Source of the DNA: Leptothoe spongobia TAU-MAC 1115
Lineage (GTDB): Bacteria; Cyanobacteriota; Cyanobacteriia; Phormidesmidales; Phormidesmidaceae
Length of the DNA stretch: 64,000 nucleotides
Assembly (NCBI RefSeq): GCF_018739885.1
Contig: NZ_JADOES010000020.1
Coordinates: 1 to 64,000, forward strand
Direction: 5' to 3'
Part shown: positions 55,590 to 63,564 of the stretch, piece after piece
How the letters are laid out: the number at the start of each line of letters is the position of its first letter
Numbering within the stretch: position 1 is the first letter of the stretch
The notes under the pieces: model-generated
The model's database searches: none
What the model saw: the letters and a program-made list of their open reading frames with translations, nothing else
Told to the model about the DNA's origin: nothing
Made by a program: the position numbers and the translations under genes

Positions 55590-55985
55590 ATGAAAGTTTG
55601 GTATGGCTATGGCTCTGAGCATTCGATGAATTTAGTGATGATTGGGAAATTTAAGAGTGCTGATGCTGCGATACAAACAAAAGAAATAATTGACAATCTT
55701 GCTGACAAGCTAGTTGATAAAATCGAAGTTGGTAGAAACCGTAACCGTTTTGGAGATGAAGTTCGCGCTCTTTTAAATGATGCAAATATCTATACTCTTA
55801 GCCCTTCAGAACTTGAACAATTTTTGTACGATAAAAGTACCCGAGTAGAAGAGGATAAACTCATATTAACTACTGAAGAAGCAGATGTTTCTGCCTTTAT
55901 GAAGCTCATGATTGATAAAGGAGCAAAAATTGAGATTTTTTCAGCTCACAATTACCCAGATAATGATTATGGGCGAGGTAAATAA
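55590..55985 (+). CDS. Small DUF6375-like protein
   Basis: 131 residues starting MKVWYGYGSEHSMNLVMIGK, an opening I associate from memory with the DUF6375 family. The predicted fold is alternating beta strands and helices (FKSADAAIQTKEIIDNLADK, then VSAFMKLMIDKGAKIEIFSA), plausibly ferredoxin-like. No catalytic motif is visible. AGAGGTG six bases before the ATG gives a good start. It lies 143 bp after the radical SAM gene and 17 bp before the large nuclease-NTPase gene, so it is very likely part of one operon. Its role is unknown; a partner or adaptor function is only inferred from linkage. Confidence 0.65.
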   Translation: MKVWYGYGSEHSMNLVMIGKFKSADAAIQTKEIIDNLADKLVDKIEVGRNRNRFGDEVRALLNDANIYTLSPSELEQFLYDKSTRVEEDKLILTTEEADVSAFMKLMIDKGAKIEIFSAHNYPDNDYGRGK

Positions 55986-56002
55986 ATTTTCAAGCTATTG
56001 AA

Positions 56003-59000
56003 ATGCCATCTTTAGATTGGGCAAAATTTAACAAACTAACAGGTTCAAAGAGTTGTAACTTTGAAATTCTATGTCGTAACCTTATGAGGTTGCATTTTGG
56101 GCGTTTTGGCCATTTTAAAGCGTTGAAAAACCAACCTGGGGTTGAATTTCACATCGAGTTTAGTAATGGCTCTCCACTAAGTACTTCATCCAGTTGGTTT
56201 GGATGGCAATGTAAATGGCATAAACTGACACAAAAAGGAGACCTAACAGCAACTAGTCGAAGAGATATTAAGGAATCTCTCAGAACTACCGAGAATGTGT
56301 TACCAGATCTCACAGATTGGATTCTCTGGACACCTTATACACTTAGCAAGAAAGACCAGGATTGGTATTACACTCTTAAAACAAAATTCAAACTCCAATT
56401 GTGGAGTAAGGGCGAACTTGAGACGTACTTAAGTGGTGATGGCTTAAGTCTTAGGAGTACTTACTTTGGCGAACTGATTTTAACGCCACATAACCTGACA
56501 GAACTTCACACAATAGCTATCCAACCCATTAGAGAACGATGGATAGAACCTGTTCATCAATCTGTTGATGCTGAGCGTCAGATTCGTCGCATGCTGGGGG
56601 AAGTAGGCTCATGGGAACAGTTAATTGAACTAGGCAAGCAATTGAAAAATGCAGCCGATCTAATATCAAACGAGCAACGGGATGCTGTATCCAGATTGAA
56701 ACCTTATATTAGCTCCTTTGTGAATGCGTGTGCAGAATTTGCTGATACCCTCATTCATTTCCGCGAGATTCTTGCATCTGGCGATCTTGAGATCATCCAG
56801 CAGAAACTAACAGAACGCAAAGCTTTAATTGATTTAGAAGTTCGTTCAACTCCTAGACACTTACGATCTGCAAATCATTCTGCGGCACTATATGCTACTA
56901 ATGCGCTAGATGACATGTTTATAGCGCAAGAGCTTCTTGACGAGGCTGAGGAATTCCTTGGAGTTGGTTTGGTCGCGATTCTAGCTGATGCAGGGGGTGG
57001 CAAGACTCAGATGGCTGCGCAGTTAACAGTTCCTCAAGAGAATCGACCTGCTGGTATTTTTCTCCATGGTCGCAATCTTCACAAAGGACAATCGCTTGAT
57101 GATCTCGCAAGAAAGATAGTAATCAATGGTTTTCCTGCGCCTAGTATGGAAGGCTTGCTGGCAGCAGTAGATGCAGTCGCTAAACGTGCATGCTGTCGCC
57201 TACCGGTCCTGATTGATGGGCTTAACGAAGCCGAGAATCCGAAAGATTGGAAACCTGAACTAGCTTCACTGAGTGAGCTTGTAAAGCGATTTCCTAATGT
57301 CTTAGTTGTTTGTACATTAAGGACTGGAGAACGAAAAAGAGAAAAAAACATTGGACAGCAAGAGTCATATACTGAAACGAGAGAGTCTTTTGCACACATA
57401 GCCCTTCCTCATGGCATTAGGAAAATTGAAAGTGAAGGATTTGGTAGTAATACTGAAGAGGCGATCAAAAAATATTTTCGCTACTACAAAATTACTTCCG
57501 GAGATGCAGTTATACCTGAAGGTTTCTTGCAACACCCATTAACCTTGAGGATTTTTTGCGAAGTTACTAATCCGAAGCGAGAGTCTGAAGTCAAGGTTGA
57601 TCATTTTTTAACATCGCTTTCTCCCCTATTTGAAAAGTATATTGCTAATGCTGCTGAACGAATCTCACAGATGACCAACCTCAGCTATAGTTACAGGGAA
57701 AATGAGGTTCACAATGCAATTTATAAACTTGGACTTGAGTTATGGAAGTGCCGCAAGCGTGACATTAATGAGGCAGATTTTTGTCGTATAGTATCCGATG
57801 ACTCACGGCAATGGGATAGCCGCATTGTCAATCTTTTGGCACAAGAGGGAATTCTTTTCAAGAATCCATCTGTTGCAGATACATATGTGATAACTCCGAC
57901 CTATGATGCTCTGGGTGGATACATTGTTGCTAATGCTCTTCTTCAGAAGCATGCTCAGGACACATCGTTTACATGGCTGAATAATAGTTCAGAGTTATTT
58001 GATGGTGATACTAGCCACGAACTAGCATTTGATATATTCAGATCTCTAGTTACACTTGCTCCACGTCGAACTAAAGGGAAGCAGATTTGGAAAGAGATTT
58101 CAGGTTCGCTAAAAAAACGTGCCATTATATGGGCTACTGAAATAGATGTAGAGTTTTTAGACAAAGATACGATAGCAGCTCTAATAAATCTCTTAAATGA
58201 GTCTCCTGAAAACAGACATGTTCTATTTTCTAGACTGCAAGCACCCCGTGCCATAGAACACCATCCACTTAACGCTAATTTCTTGGATGCGACCTTTCGA
58301 GAAATGTCAGTTTCTAAACGAGATATTCTTTGGGACGAATGGATTAGAACAACTCGGATAAAGAGACTTGAGGATTTGCTGTTAAAAGAAGAGAAATGGA
58401 AACAAAATCTTGATCAACGAACTACGGTTGATCACCTCCAAGCGAAATGGTTTATGTGGTTTTTGACTTCTACAGATCGAGAACTTCGTGATCTTACAAC
58501 TCGCACACTATATTGGTTTGGACGAGGAGATCCTAAAACATTTTTCGCACAGTGCTTAGAATCACTTGAAATCAATGATCCATATGTCCCAGAGCGAATG
58601 CTTGCAGCCAGCTATGGAGTGGCCATGGCAAAGCATGTTGATTTCAATGATCAGGTTTTCACTACTGAAGTATTACCGGCCTTTGCACGAAATATCTACA
58701 CCTCTATCTTTATAGAAGATGCGGCATTTAGTACCACACATTCCTTAATAAGAGAGTATGCAAGGCGCATTATAGAAATGGCATACTTTCACGTTCCTAA
58801 TCTCTTCTCTTCCGAAGAATTACAAAGAAGTCAGCCTCCCTATTCAGGAGGAGATCTATCTAATTGGGGCGAAAGCGAATCATCTTATGGAATGGTTGCT
58901 CGGTCAGAATCACCATTCAGAATGGATTTCGAAAATTATACCCTTGGAAGCTTAGTGTCAGGTCGTATGAACTATGACTTTAAACATGATGAGTATGCCA

Positions 59001-60073
59001 AAATCAGGGCAAAAATTCTTTGGCGGATTGAGCAGCTTGGATGGTCTAGTGAAAAGTTTAAGAATATTGAGGATTCCATAGAGAACCAAAATCGCTGGCT
59101 TAGCTCACGAAATGACTTTAAAAAGACTGAACGCTATGGAAAAAAATATTCCTGGATCGGATTTTTTGAAATGTCTGGATTATTACACGATTTAGGAAAG
59201 ATTGATAAATCAGCTGAACGTGATTGGACATGGACTCTTGATATTGACCCAAGTTTTCCAGAACCCGTATCAGAGACTTCGATTATACAAACAGATTTTC
59301 TTGGCAGACCTGATATAAAAACAAAGGAATGGATCCTTAATGGACCATTACCTGACATACAGCCTTATCTTCAATTAGAAGAAATTAACAATGAAGTTGG
59401 GCCGTGGATTATGTTAGATGGCTACATATCCCAAGAAAACAAAAAACTTGGCCGTAGTATATTTTGTTTTATTCGAAGTTTCCTAGTCTTATCTGATGAA
59501 GCTGATTCTTTCATTCAGCATTTATCTAAACAAAATCTAGGTGGTAGATGGTTACCTGAAAAACCATCTGCTGAATCTACATTTTCGGGAGAAATTTCAT
59601 GGAGTGAGGCATTTTGTGGTGAGGGCCTTAGCAAATTTTCGTTCGATGTAGAAGAAGATAATGAGCCACATGTAATCACATACAGTGCATTAATCCCCGT
59701 TTGTGACTTTCGATGGGCATCTGAGCGTAGTGCTGCCAATAATAATGTTTATGGTGCTACTTTAGCCAAGGAGCTTATCCATACTTTGGAACTAATTGAT
59801 CAGCCTCAGACACTTGATTTATTTACCAACCAAAGTGAAAAGATAACTTATAACCTTGCTAGTGGTCAAGATGATTTAAGAAACAGTCAACATCTTTTTT
59901 ATATGAAAGAGCAACTTCTTAGAGACTTTCTCGAAGCAAATCAACTTGCTCTTATTTGGGCAGTCTGGGGCGAAAGAGAATGCTCTTATGATAAGATTAA
60001 CGATTTTCTTGATAATCCGAGTAACTCAAATCCAGCTTACAAAGTATACAGTTTCGTAAAACTTTACACATAA
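56003..60073 (+). CDS. Large nuclease-like/STAND-type NTPase fusion
   Basis: 1356 residues. Residues about 15-165 look like a PD-(D/E)XK/Mrr-like domain: FEILCRNLMRLHFGRFGHFK, GVEFHIEF near 45-52 and WFGWQCKWH near 66-74. A helical stretch follows (about 180-300). A P-loop NTPase comes next, with Walker A ILADAGGGKTQMAAQL near 328 and Walker B LPVLIDGLNEAENP near 399. The rest, about 560-1356, is an unrecognised helical and beta-rich region, likely the sensor. The architecture recalls Avs-type STAND defence proteins with N-terminal nucleases, though I cannot place it in a named type. Codon use is AT-rich compared with neighbouring metabolic genes. A strong terminator follows. Confidence 0.75.
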   Translation: MPSLDWAKFNKLTGSKSCNFEILCRNLMRLHFGRFGHFKALKNQPGVEFHIEFSNGSPLSTSSSWFGWQCKWHKLTQKGDLTATSRRDIKESLRTTENVLPDLTDWILWTPYTLSKKDQDWYYTLKTKFKLQLWSKGELETYLSGDGLSLRSTYFGELILTPHNLTELHTIAIQPIRERWIEPVHQSVDAERQIRRMLGEVGSWEQLIELGKQLKNAADLISNEQRDAVSRLKPYISSFVNACAEFADTLIHFREILASGDLEIIQQKLTERKALIDLEVRSTPRHLRSANHSAALYATNALDDMFIAQELLDEAEEFLGVGLVAILADAGGGKTQMAAQLTVPQENRPAGIFLHGRNLHKGQSLDDLARKIVINGFPAPSMEGLLAAVDAVAKRACCRLPVLIDGLNEAENPKDWKPELASLSELVKRFPNVLVVCTLRTGERKREKNIGQQESYTETRESFAHIALPHGIRKIESEGFGSNTEEAIKKYFRYYKITSGDAVIPEGFLQHPLTLRIFCEVTNPKRESEVKVDHFLTSLSPLFEKYIANAAERISQMTNLSYSYRENEVHNAIYKLGLELWKCRKRDINEADFCRIVSDDSRQWDSRIVNLLAQEGILFKNPSVADTYVITPTYDALGGYIVANALLQKHAQDTSFTWLNNSSELFDGDTSHELAFDIFRSLVTLAPRRTKGKQIWKEISGSLKKRAIIWATEIDVEFLDKDTIAALINLLNESPENRHVLFSRLQAPRAIEHHPLNANFLDATFREMSVSKRDILWDEWIRTTRIKRLEDLLLKEEKWKQNLDQRTTVDHLQAKWFMWFLTSTDRELRDLTTRTLYWFGRGDPKTFFAQCLESLEINDPYVPERMLAASYGVAMAKHVDFNDQVFTTEVLPAFARNIYTSIFIEDAAFSTTHSLIREYARRIIEMAYFHVPNLFSSEELQRSQPPYSGGDLSNWGESESSYGMVARSESPFRMDFENYTLGSLVSGRMNYDFKHDEYAKIRAKILWRIEQLGWSSEKFKNIEDSIENQNRWLSSRNDFKKTERYGKKYSWIGFFEMSGLLHDLGKIDKSAERDWTWTLDIDPSFPEPVSETSIIQTDFLGRPDIKTKEWILNGPLPDIQPYLQLEEINNEVGPWIMLDGYISQENKKLGRSIFCFIRSFLVLSDEADSFIQHLSKQNLGGRWLPEKPSAESTFSGEISWSEAFCGEGLSKFSFDVEEDNEPHVITYSALIPVCDFRWASERSAANNNVYGATLAKELIHTLELIDQPQTLDLFTNQSEKITYNLASGQDDLRNSQHLFYMKEQLLRDFLEANQLALIWAVWGERECSYDKINDFLDNPSNSNPAYKVYSFVKLYT

Positions 60074-60123
60074 AGCACGTGGGAAAGAAACAACCTGGTG
60101 TAGGGAATAAATTGAACAAAATT

Positions 60124-60169
60124 AAAACAAGCAAAAGCAGGCTTTAAACCATACCTTTGCTTGTTTTTT
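60124..60169. terminator. Intrinsic terminator after the nuclease-NTPase gene
   Basis: The stem is AAAACAAGCAAAAG with CTTTGCTTGTTTTTT, closed by a loop of about 17 bases; six T's follow on the plus strand and A's precede it, so it can work in both directions. It closes the three-gene set on the left and the PEP-CTERM remnant on the right. Confidence 0.8.
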
Positions 60170-60197
60170 ACTGCAGCTGATTGGCTGGTTCTAAGTC

Positions 60198-60473
60198 TTA
60201 GTTAAAACGCTTTCTAAGCCCTAGTGCAGACAGGCCAAATAATGCCAGCGCAGACACTACAATTGGTTCAGGCACTGGAGCAACAGTTCCTTCTGACGTG
60301 TACAATAATGAAATCTCATCGCTGTACACACGGCGCTCAGTGCCTAACACATTGTAGTTGCTGTCAAGTAGCGGGAAGCTATACACCGGCGTAAAGGTGA
60401 CTGCAGTATTCTCTCCCTGGCGCTCAAGGTTAACCTCAAGATGGCCATAATGCTTACCCCCTTCGATAATTTG
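60198..60473 (-). pseudogene. C-terminal remnant of a PEP-CTERM protein
   Basis: The open frame reads IIEGGKHYGHLEVNLERQGE, then VYSFPLLDSNYNVLGTERRV and ends with a PEP-CTERM tag, VPVPEPIVVSALALFGLSAL plus GLRKRFN (the basic tail after the helix). A TGA at 60474-60476 closes the frame upstream. No signal peptide or start fits, so the N-terminal part appears lost. A GTG at 60386 could start a 62-residue product but would lack an export signal. Confidence 0.6.
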
Positions 60474-60566
60474 TCATGGGTGGCCGTAGCCACACGAGGA
60501 ACACGAGTCTTCTTCAAGCGCCGACGTAGAGTCTCGACGTAAAGCCAATTCTTGCTCCGTACAAAT

Positions 60567-60611
60567 ATGCCATGGTCTTACGGACACAACAAGCCCATAC
60601 GACCATGGCAT
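60567..60611. other. 11-bp perfect inverted repeat in gene-free DNA
   Basis: ATGCCATGGTC at 60567-60577 and GACCATGGCAT at 60601-60611, with a 23-bp loop. Each arm also contains the palindrome CCATGG. It lies in the 245-bp gap between the PEP-CTERM remnant and the secreted YHS gene, where no gene is supported. The role is unknown; it may mark the end of an insertion. Confidence 0.5.
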
Positions 60612-60718
60612 AACAATGATGTTTATAAGATGGTAACGATTGCCTATGCAGGAATCACAATGTCCATGCAATACCCTGACAGGATTAGCCACCCTAATAT
60701 CTTAAATCTGATGCAATC

Positions 60719-61528
60719 TTAAAAATACACAGCGCCAACAGTGTCGTAATAAACCACGGTTGATGTATCTAAAATGCTGGGCCATTTTGCATCGGCCTTG
60801 GAAATGTTACCAGGCACATCTCCTTTCCACTGTTGTTGAACATCCAAACTGTAGTTGAGGTAAAGCTTACCGTCAACAATATCCCAAGCTTCGGGGACGG
60901 TCGAAGCAATATTTCCTTCACTCAATGCTTTTGCACAGTAGCCACCATACTGGGGAGCATAGGCCTCAGGATTGCTAGCAAACAATTCTTTGTTAGCAGC
61001 AGTAGAAAAACGCCAGGTAACCCCATTCCAGTCATGCTCATAGTCGCCGCTACCTTCTACCGGTGCACCTTCGGTAAAATAGGCAACTGGGTCATATCCG
61101 CGAATCGCCAGATTGTCGCCCGCTTGAGGATCAGAAAATACTACTGGAATACCCACTTCTGATTGTGTCGCAGCCGCACAGGGGTTAGCCGCACAGGGGT
61201 TAGCCGCACAGGGGTTAGCCGCACAGGGGTTAGCGGCAGCAGCACAAGGATTCGCAGCACAGGGATTCGCAGCAGCGGCGCAAGGATCTGCAGCGCAAGG
61301 ATCTGCAGCACAAGGATTCGCGGCGGCACAGGGGTTAGCCGCGCAAGGGTTAGCCGCACAGGGGTTAGCCGCGCAAGGGTTAGCCGCACAGGGATTAACA
61401 ATAGCTGACGCACAGGGGTTAGCCGCACAGGGATTGGCCTGAGCACTGGTGAACTGAGTAGCGCCAATTACAGTAGTAAAGCTAACGATCGAAGCCGCAA
61501 CAAGCGTTGAAAGATAGGTAATTTTCAT
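60719..61528 (-). CDS. Secreted YHS-domain protein with 16 [ND]PC repeats
   Basis: 269 residues. A signal peptide (MKITYLSTLVAASIVSFTTV, cleaved near TSAQA) is followed by an array of NPCAA/DPCAA units in which I count 16 cysteines (residues about 32-122). A YHS-like domain follows (IRGYDPVAYF, then NPEAYAPQYGGYCAKALSEG). The domain is a clear relative of the cytoplasmic YHS protein at 8651-9040. The regular Cys spacing suggests metal binding or cross-linking in the periplasm or outside the cell. The array DNA consists of about 15-bp GTTAGCCGCACAGGG-like units and probably changes length by slippage. Function is inferred only. Confidence 0.82.
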   Translation of the reverse strand: MKITYLSTLVAASIVSFTTVIGATQFTSAQANPCAANPCASAIVNPCAANPCAANPCAANPCAANPCAAANPCAADPCAADPCAAAANPCAANPCAAAANPCAANPCAANPCAANPCAAATQSEVGIPVVFSDPQAGDNLAIRGYDPVAYFTEGAPVEGSGDYEHDWNGVTWRFSTAANKELFASNPEAYAPQYGGYCAKALSEGNIASTVPEAWDIVDGKLYLNYSLDVQQQWKGDVPGNISKADAKWPSILDTSTVVYYDTVGAVYF

Positions 61529-61695
61529 GGAAATTAATGGGTTTTGAGGGCTAAAATGATTGACGTGACGGCACCATGGCTATCTTGACATCAACTCTTT
61601 TTGCAAACCTGAGATTTTGCTGAACTGACCATTAGCTTTTATCAGTTTTCGATGAGTATTTCCCATGGAAACCCATGGGAGTGCTGTAAACTGAC

Positions 61696-63435
61696 CTACT
61701 CTTTCTGCTCTTCCCACCATTGTTGCCAGGCAGAGACATCATAGCCATATTGCTCACCGGTCAACGCATGTAGAGCACCGACAAAGTCTCCCACTAGCCA
61801 TAGGGGATCCTCTTGGGTCGTTAATCGTTCGATGATGGCTGTAATGGTCGCCTCGTCATCTTGCCCTAGACGGGCTGCTGTCCAGGCAGCGGCAGGAGCG
61901 GGATGCCAATATTTCTCTCGATCATTAGCTGGTTCGGTCCAGGATTGTTGTAACAGCTCTATGGGTACTTGACCATGACCGTTTAGCCCCATAGCCCATA
62001 GTAAGTACCACTGGCTAACATGGGTGGCAGGTGCGGATGCGTTATTTTCAAACAACTGAGCCGATTTGACTGGCAATGCTTGAGTTAGGTAGCTGGTTAG
62101 TTGTTGACCTACGGCTGGGTCAGCATCCGTAGCGCTAGGCAGCAATGCAGTGGCCAACACATCCTGGGCATTCCCATCCGTATACGTAATCGGGCTGGTG
62201 AGAATAGCTTCTAGCGCTTGGGTGTCCCCTGAGGCAATCACCTGCTGAGGTAGTGGGTCTTTCGGCAGTGGGTCTTTCGGCAGTGGGTCTGCGGGCAGTG
62301 GGTCTGCGGGCAGTGGGCCTGTTAGTGTAAGTTTTGACTGCTGGTTGGTTGATAAAACTTGAGGAGTTGGGGGTCCCCACAAAACTCCTTTACCATTGTT
62401 GCCTTGTCCACCTACATAGACCTGACCAGTATGAATTGCAACATCCAACGGACGCATATCTGTAAACTGCTGCACCGCTGTCCAAACCATCCCATCGTCA
62501 CTACGCCAAAGGTATCCATCGCTCTGGGTAGAGCTGACGGCCCATAAGGTGGTCTCTGTCGCAGCAAATGCGCGGATGTAATGGCCATCGAGAGCCGTCA
62601 CAGGTTCTGTGAGAGTACCGTCCGTCCGCCAAACACTATAGCTATCATCCCGGTTCTGATTGACGCCATAGCCATGACCTTGAAACGCTGTGAGGGACTT
62701 TACCCGTTTGCCATCAGGCCAACTATCTATCGCCTGAAAATCATCCCCCTGCCACATCAACACCTTGCTACCCTGCTCATGGACTGCCATGATCTCAGCT
62801 AGCAAATGGTCGTCATCCAGCGATACCAGGTTTGTTACTCGACTCACCCGTCGGTCGGGGGTGGGATAGGTATAAACCAGCTCCCACATTTTGCCCCCAT
62901 CAGATGAACGCTGTAACCCCCCGCTCCAGGCTCCGGTTGCGGCCCACAGATAGTTTCCATGATTTTCCATGGCATGGACATGAAACGCTTCTCCCTCAGG
63001 CAAAATATGCCACTGCCACTGGTCACCATTGGTCACCATATATTCTCCTAGATCCGCAGAGAAACGAGGATCCTCAAAGGGCCAATATAATAGTCCCTCT
63101 GACACCACTGGCTCCCCCGCACTCTGGCTAAAGAGGTGCTGCTCTAGACGAGTATCGTTAGCCCCTGGTCCATAACTGTAGATATCGGCTGAGTTGTGGT
63201 TATTAAAAAGCATGCTGTTGGCAAACCACAGCCGATTATCGTAACTGATCAGGTGACTAACCTCAGCCCAGGGGCCAGGCTGACTCAGGGGCACCAGCGG
63301 CTGATCAATCAAGGCAGCATTGACCACCGGTATGGGCACACGTGGGACAGCCGTCCGCTGCTGACAACTAAAAATCGCTAATGATAACCCCAGACATAAC
63401 CACAGGAAATACCGCTTAACCTTAGAAACTCCCAT
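61696..63435 (-). CDS. Beta-propeller lipoprotein with DPLP-repeat linker
   Basis: 579 residues starting MGVSKVKRYFLWLCLGLSLA with a lipobox-like IFSC, so a likely lipoprotein. Residues about 35-345 contain BNR/sialidase-like propeller strands (SDGGKMWELVYTYP, YLWRSDDGMVWTAVQQF). A linker near 375-395 is five tandem units of the ADPLP/KDPLP type, encoded by 15-bp DNA repeats near 62255-62310. The C-terminal part, about 395-579, is helical and HEAT-like. A TTG at 63474 would extend the frame; ATG 63435 fits the signal sequence better. Function is unknown; it lies 130 bp from the glycoside hydrolase-like gene on the same strand. Confidence 0.7.
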   Translation of the reverse strand: MGVSKVKRYFLWLCLGLSLAIFSCQQRTAVPRVPIPVVNAALIDQPLVPLSQPGPWAEVSHLISYDNRLWFANSMLFNNHNSADIYSYGPGANDTRLEQHLFSQSAGEPVVSEGLLYWPFEDPRFSADLGEYMVTNGDQWQWHILPEGEAFHVHAMENHGNYLWAATGAWSGGLQRSSDGGKMWELVYTYPTPDRRVSRVTNLVSLDDDHLLAEIMAVHEQGSKVLMWQGDDFQAIDSWPDGKRVKSLTAFQGHGYGVNQNRDDSYSVWRTDGTLTEPVTALDGHYIRAFAATETTLWAVSSTQSDGYLWRSDDGMVWTAVQQFTDMRPLDVAIHTGQVYVGGQGNNGKGVLWGPPTPQVLSTNQQSKLTLTGPLPADPLPADPLPKDPLPKDPLPQQVIASGDTQALEAILTSPITYTDGNAQDVLATALLPSATDADPAVGQQLTSYLTQALPVKSAQLFENNASAPATHVSQWYLLWAMGLNGHGQVPIELLQQSWTEPANDREKYWHPAPAAAWTAARLGQDDEATITAIIERLTTQEDPLWLVGDFVGALHALTGEQYGYDVSAWQQWWEEQKE

Positions 63436-63564
63436 GGCTCTAATATGCAAACTCGGCTTTAAGACTATGAGCAATACCTTAATCCTGGCTGAGATCTCCC
63501 TGCAAAACGCCTGAATGCTAGTCTCGCGACAACTTTCTTTGAGTTGTTACCTGGGTCCCATTCC

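Noticed and set aside
56003..60073. Assignment to a specific named Avs type or to Qat
   Set aside because: The C-terminal sensor is not recognisable, and the partner genes (radical SAM, DUF6375-like) do not match the known gene sets; a profile search is needed before naming.
61170..61440. Array of about 15-bp direct repeats that could look like a CRISPR
   Set aside because: The repeats are adjacent without unique spacers and encode the NPCAA arm of the YHS protein; frames on the opposite strand (Arg-Thr-Gly-Val-Ser repeats) are shadows.
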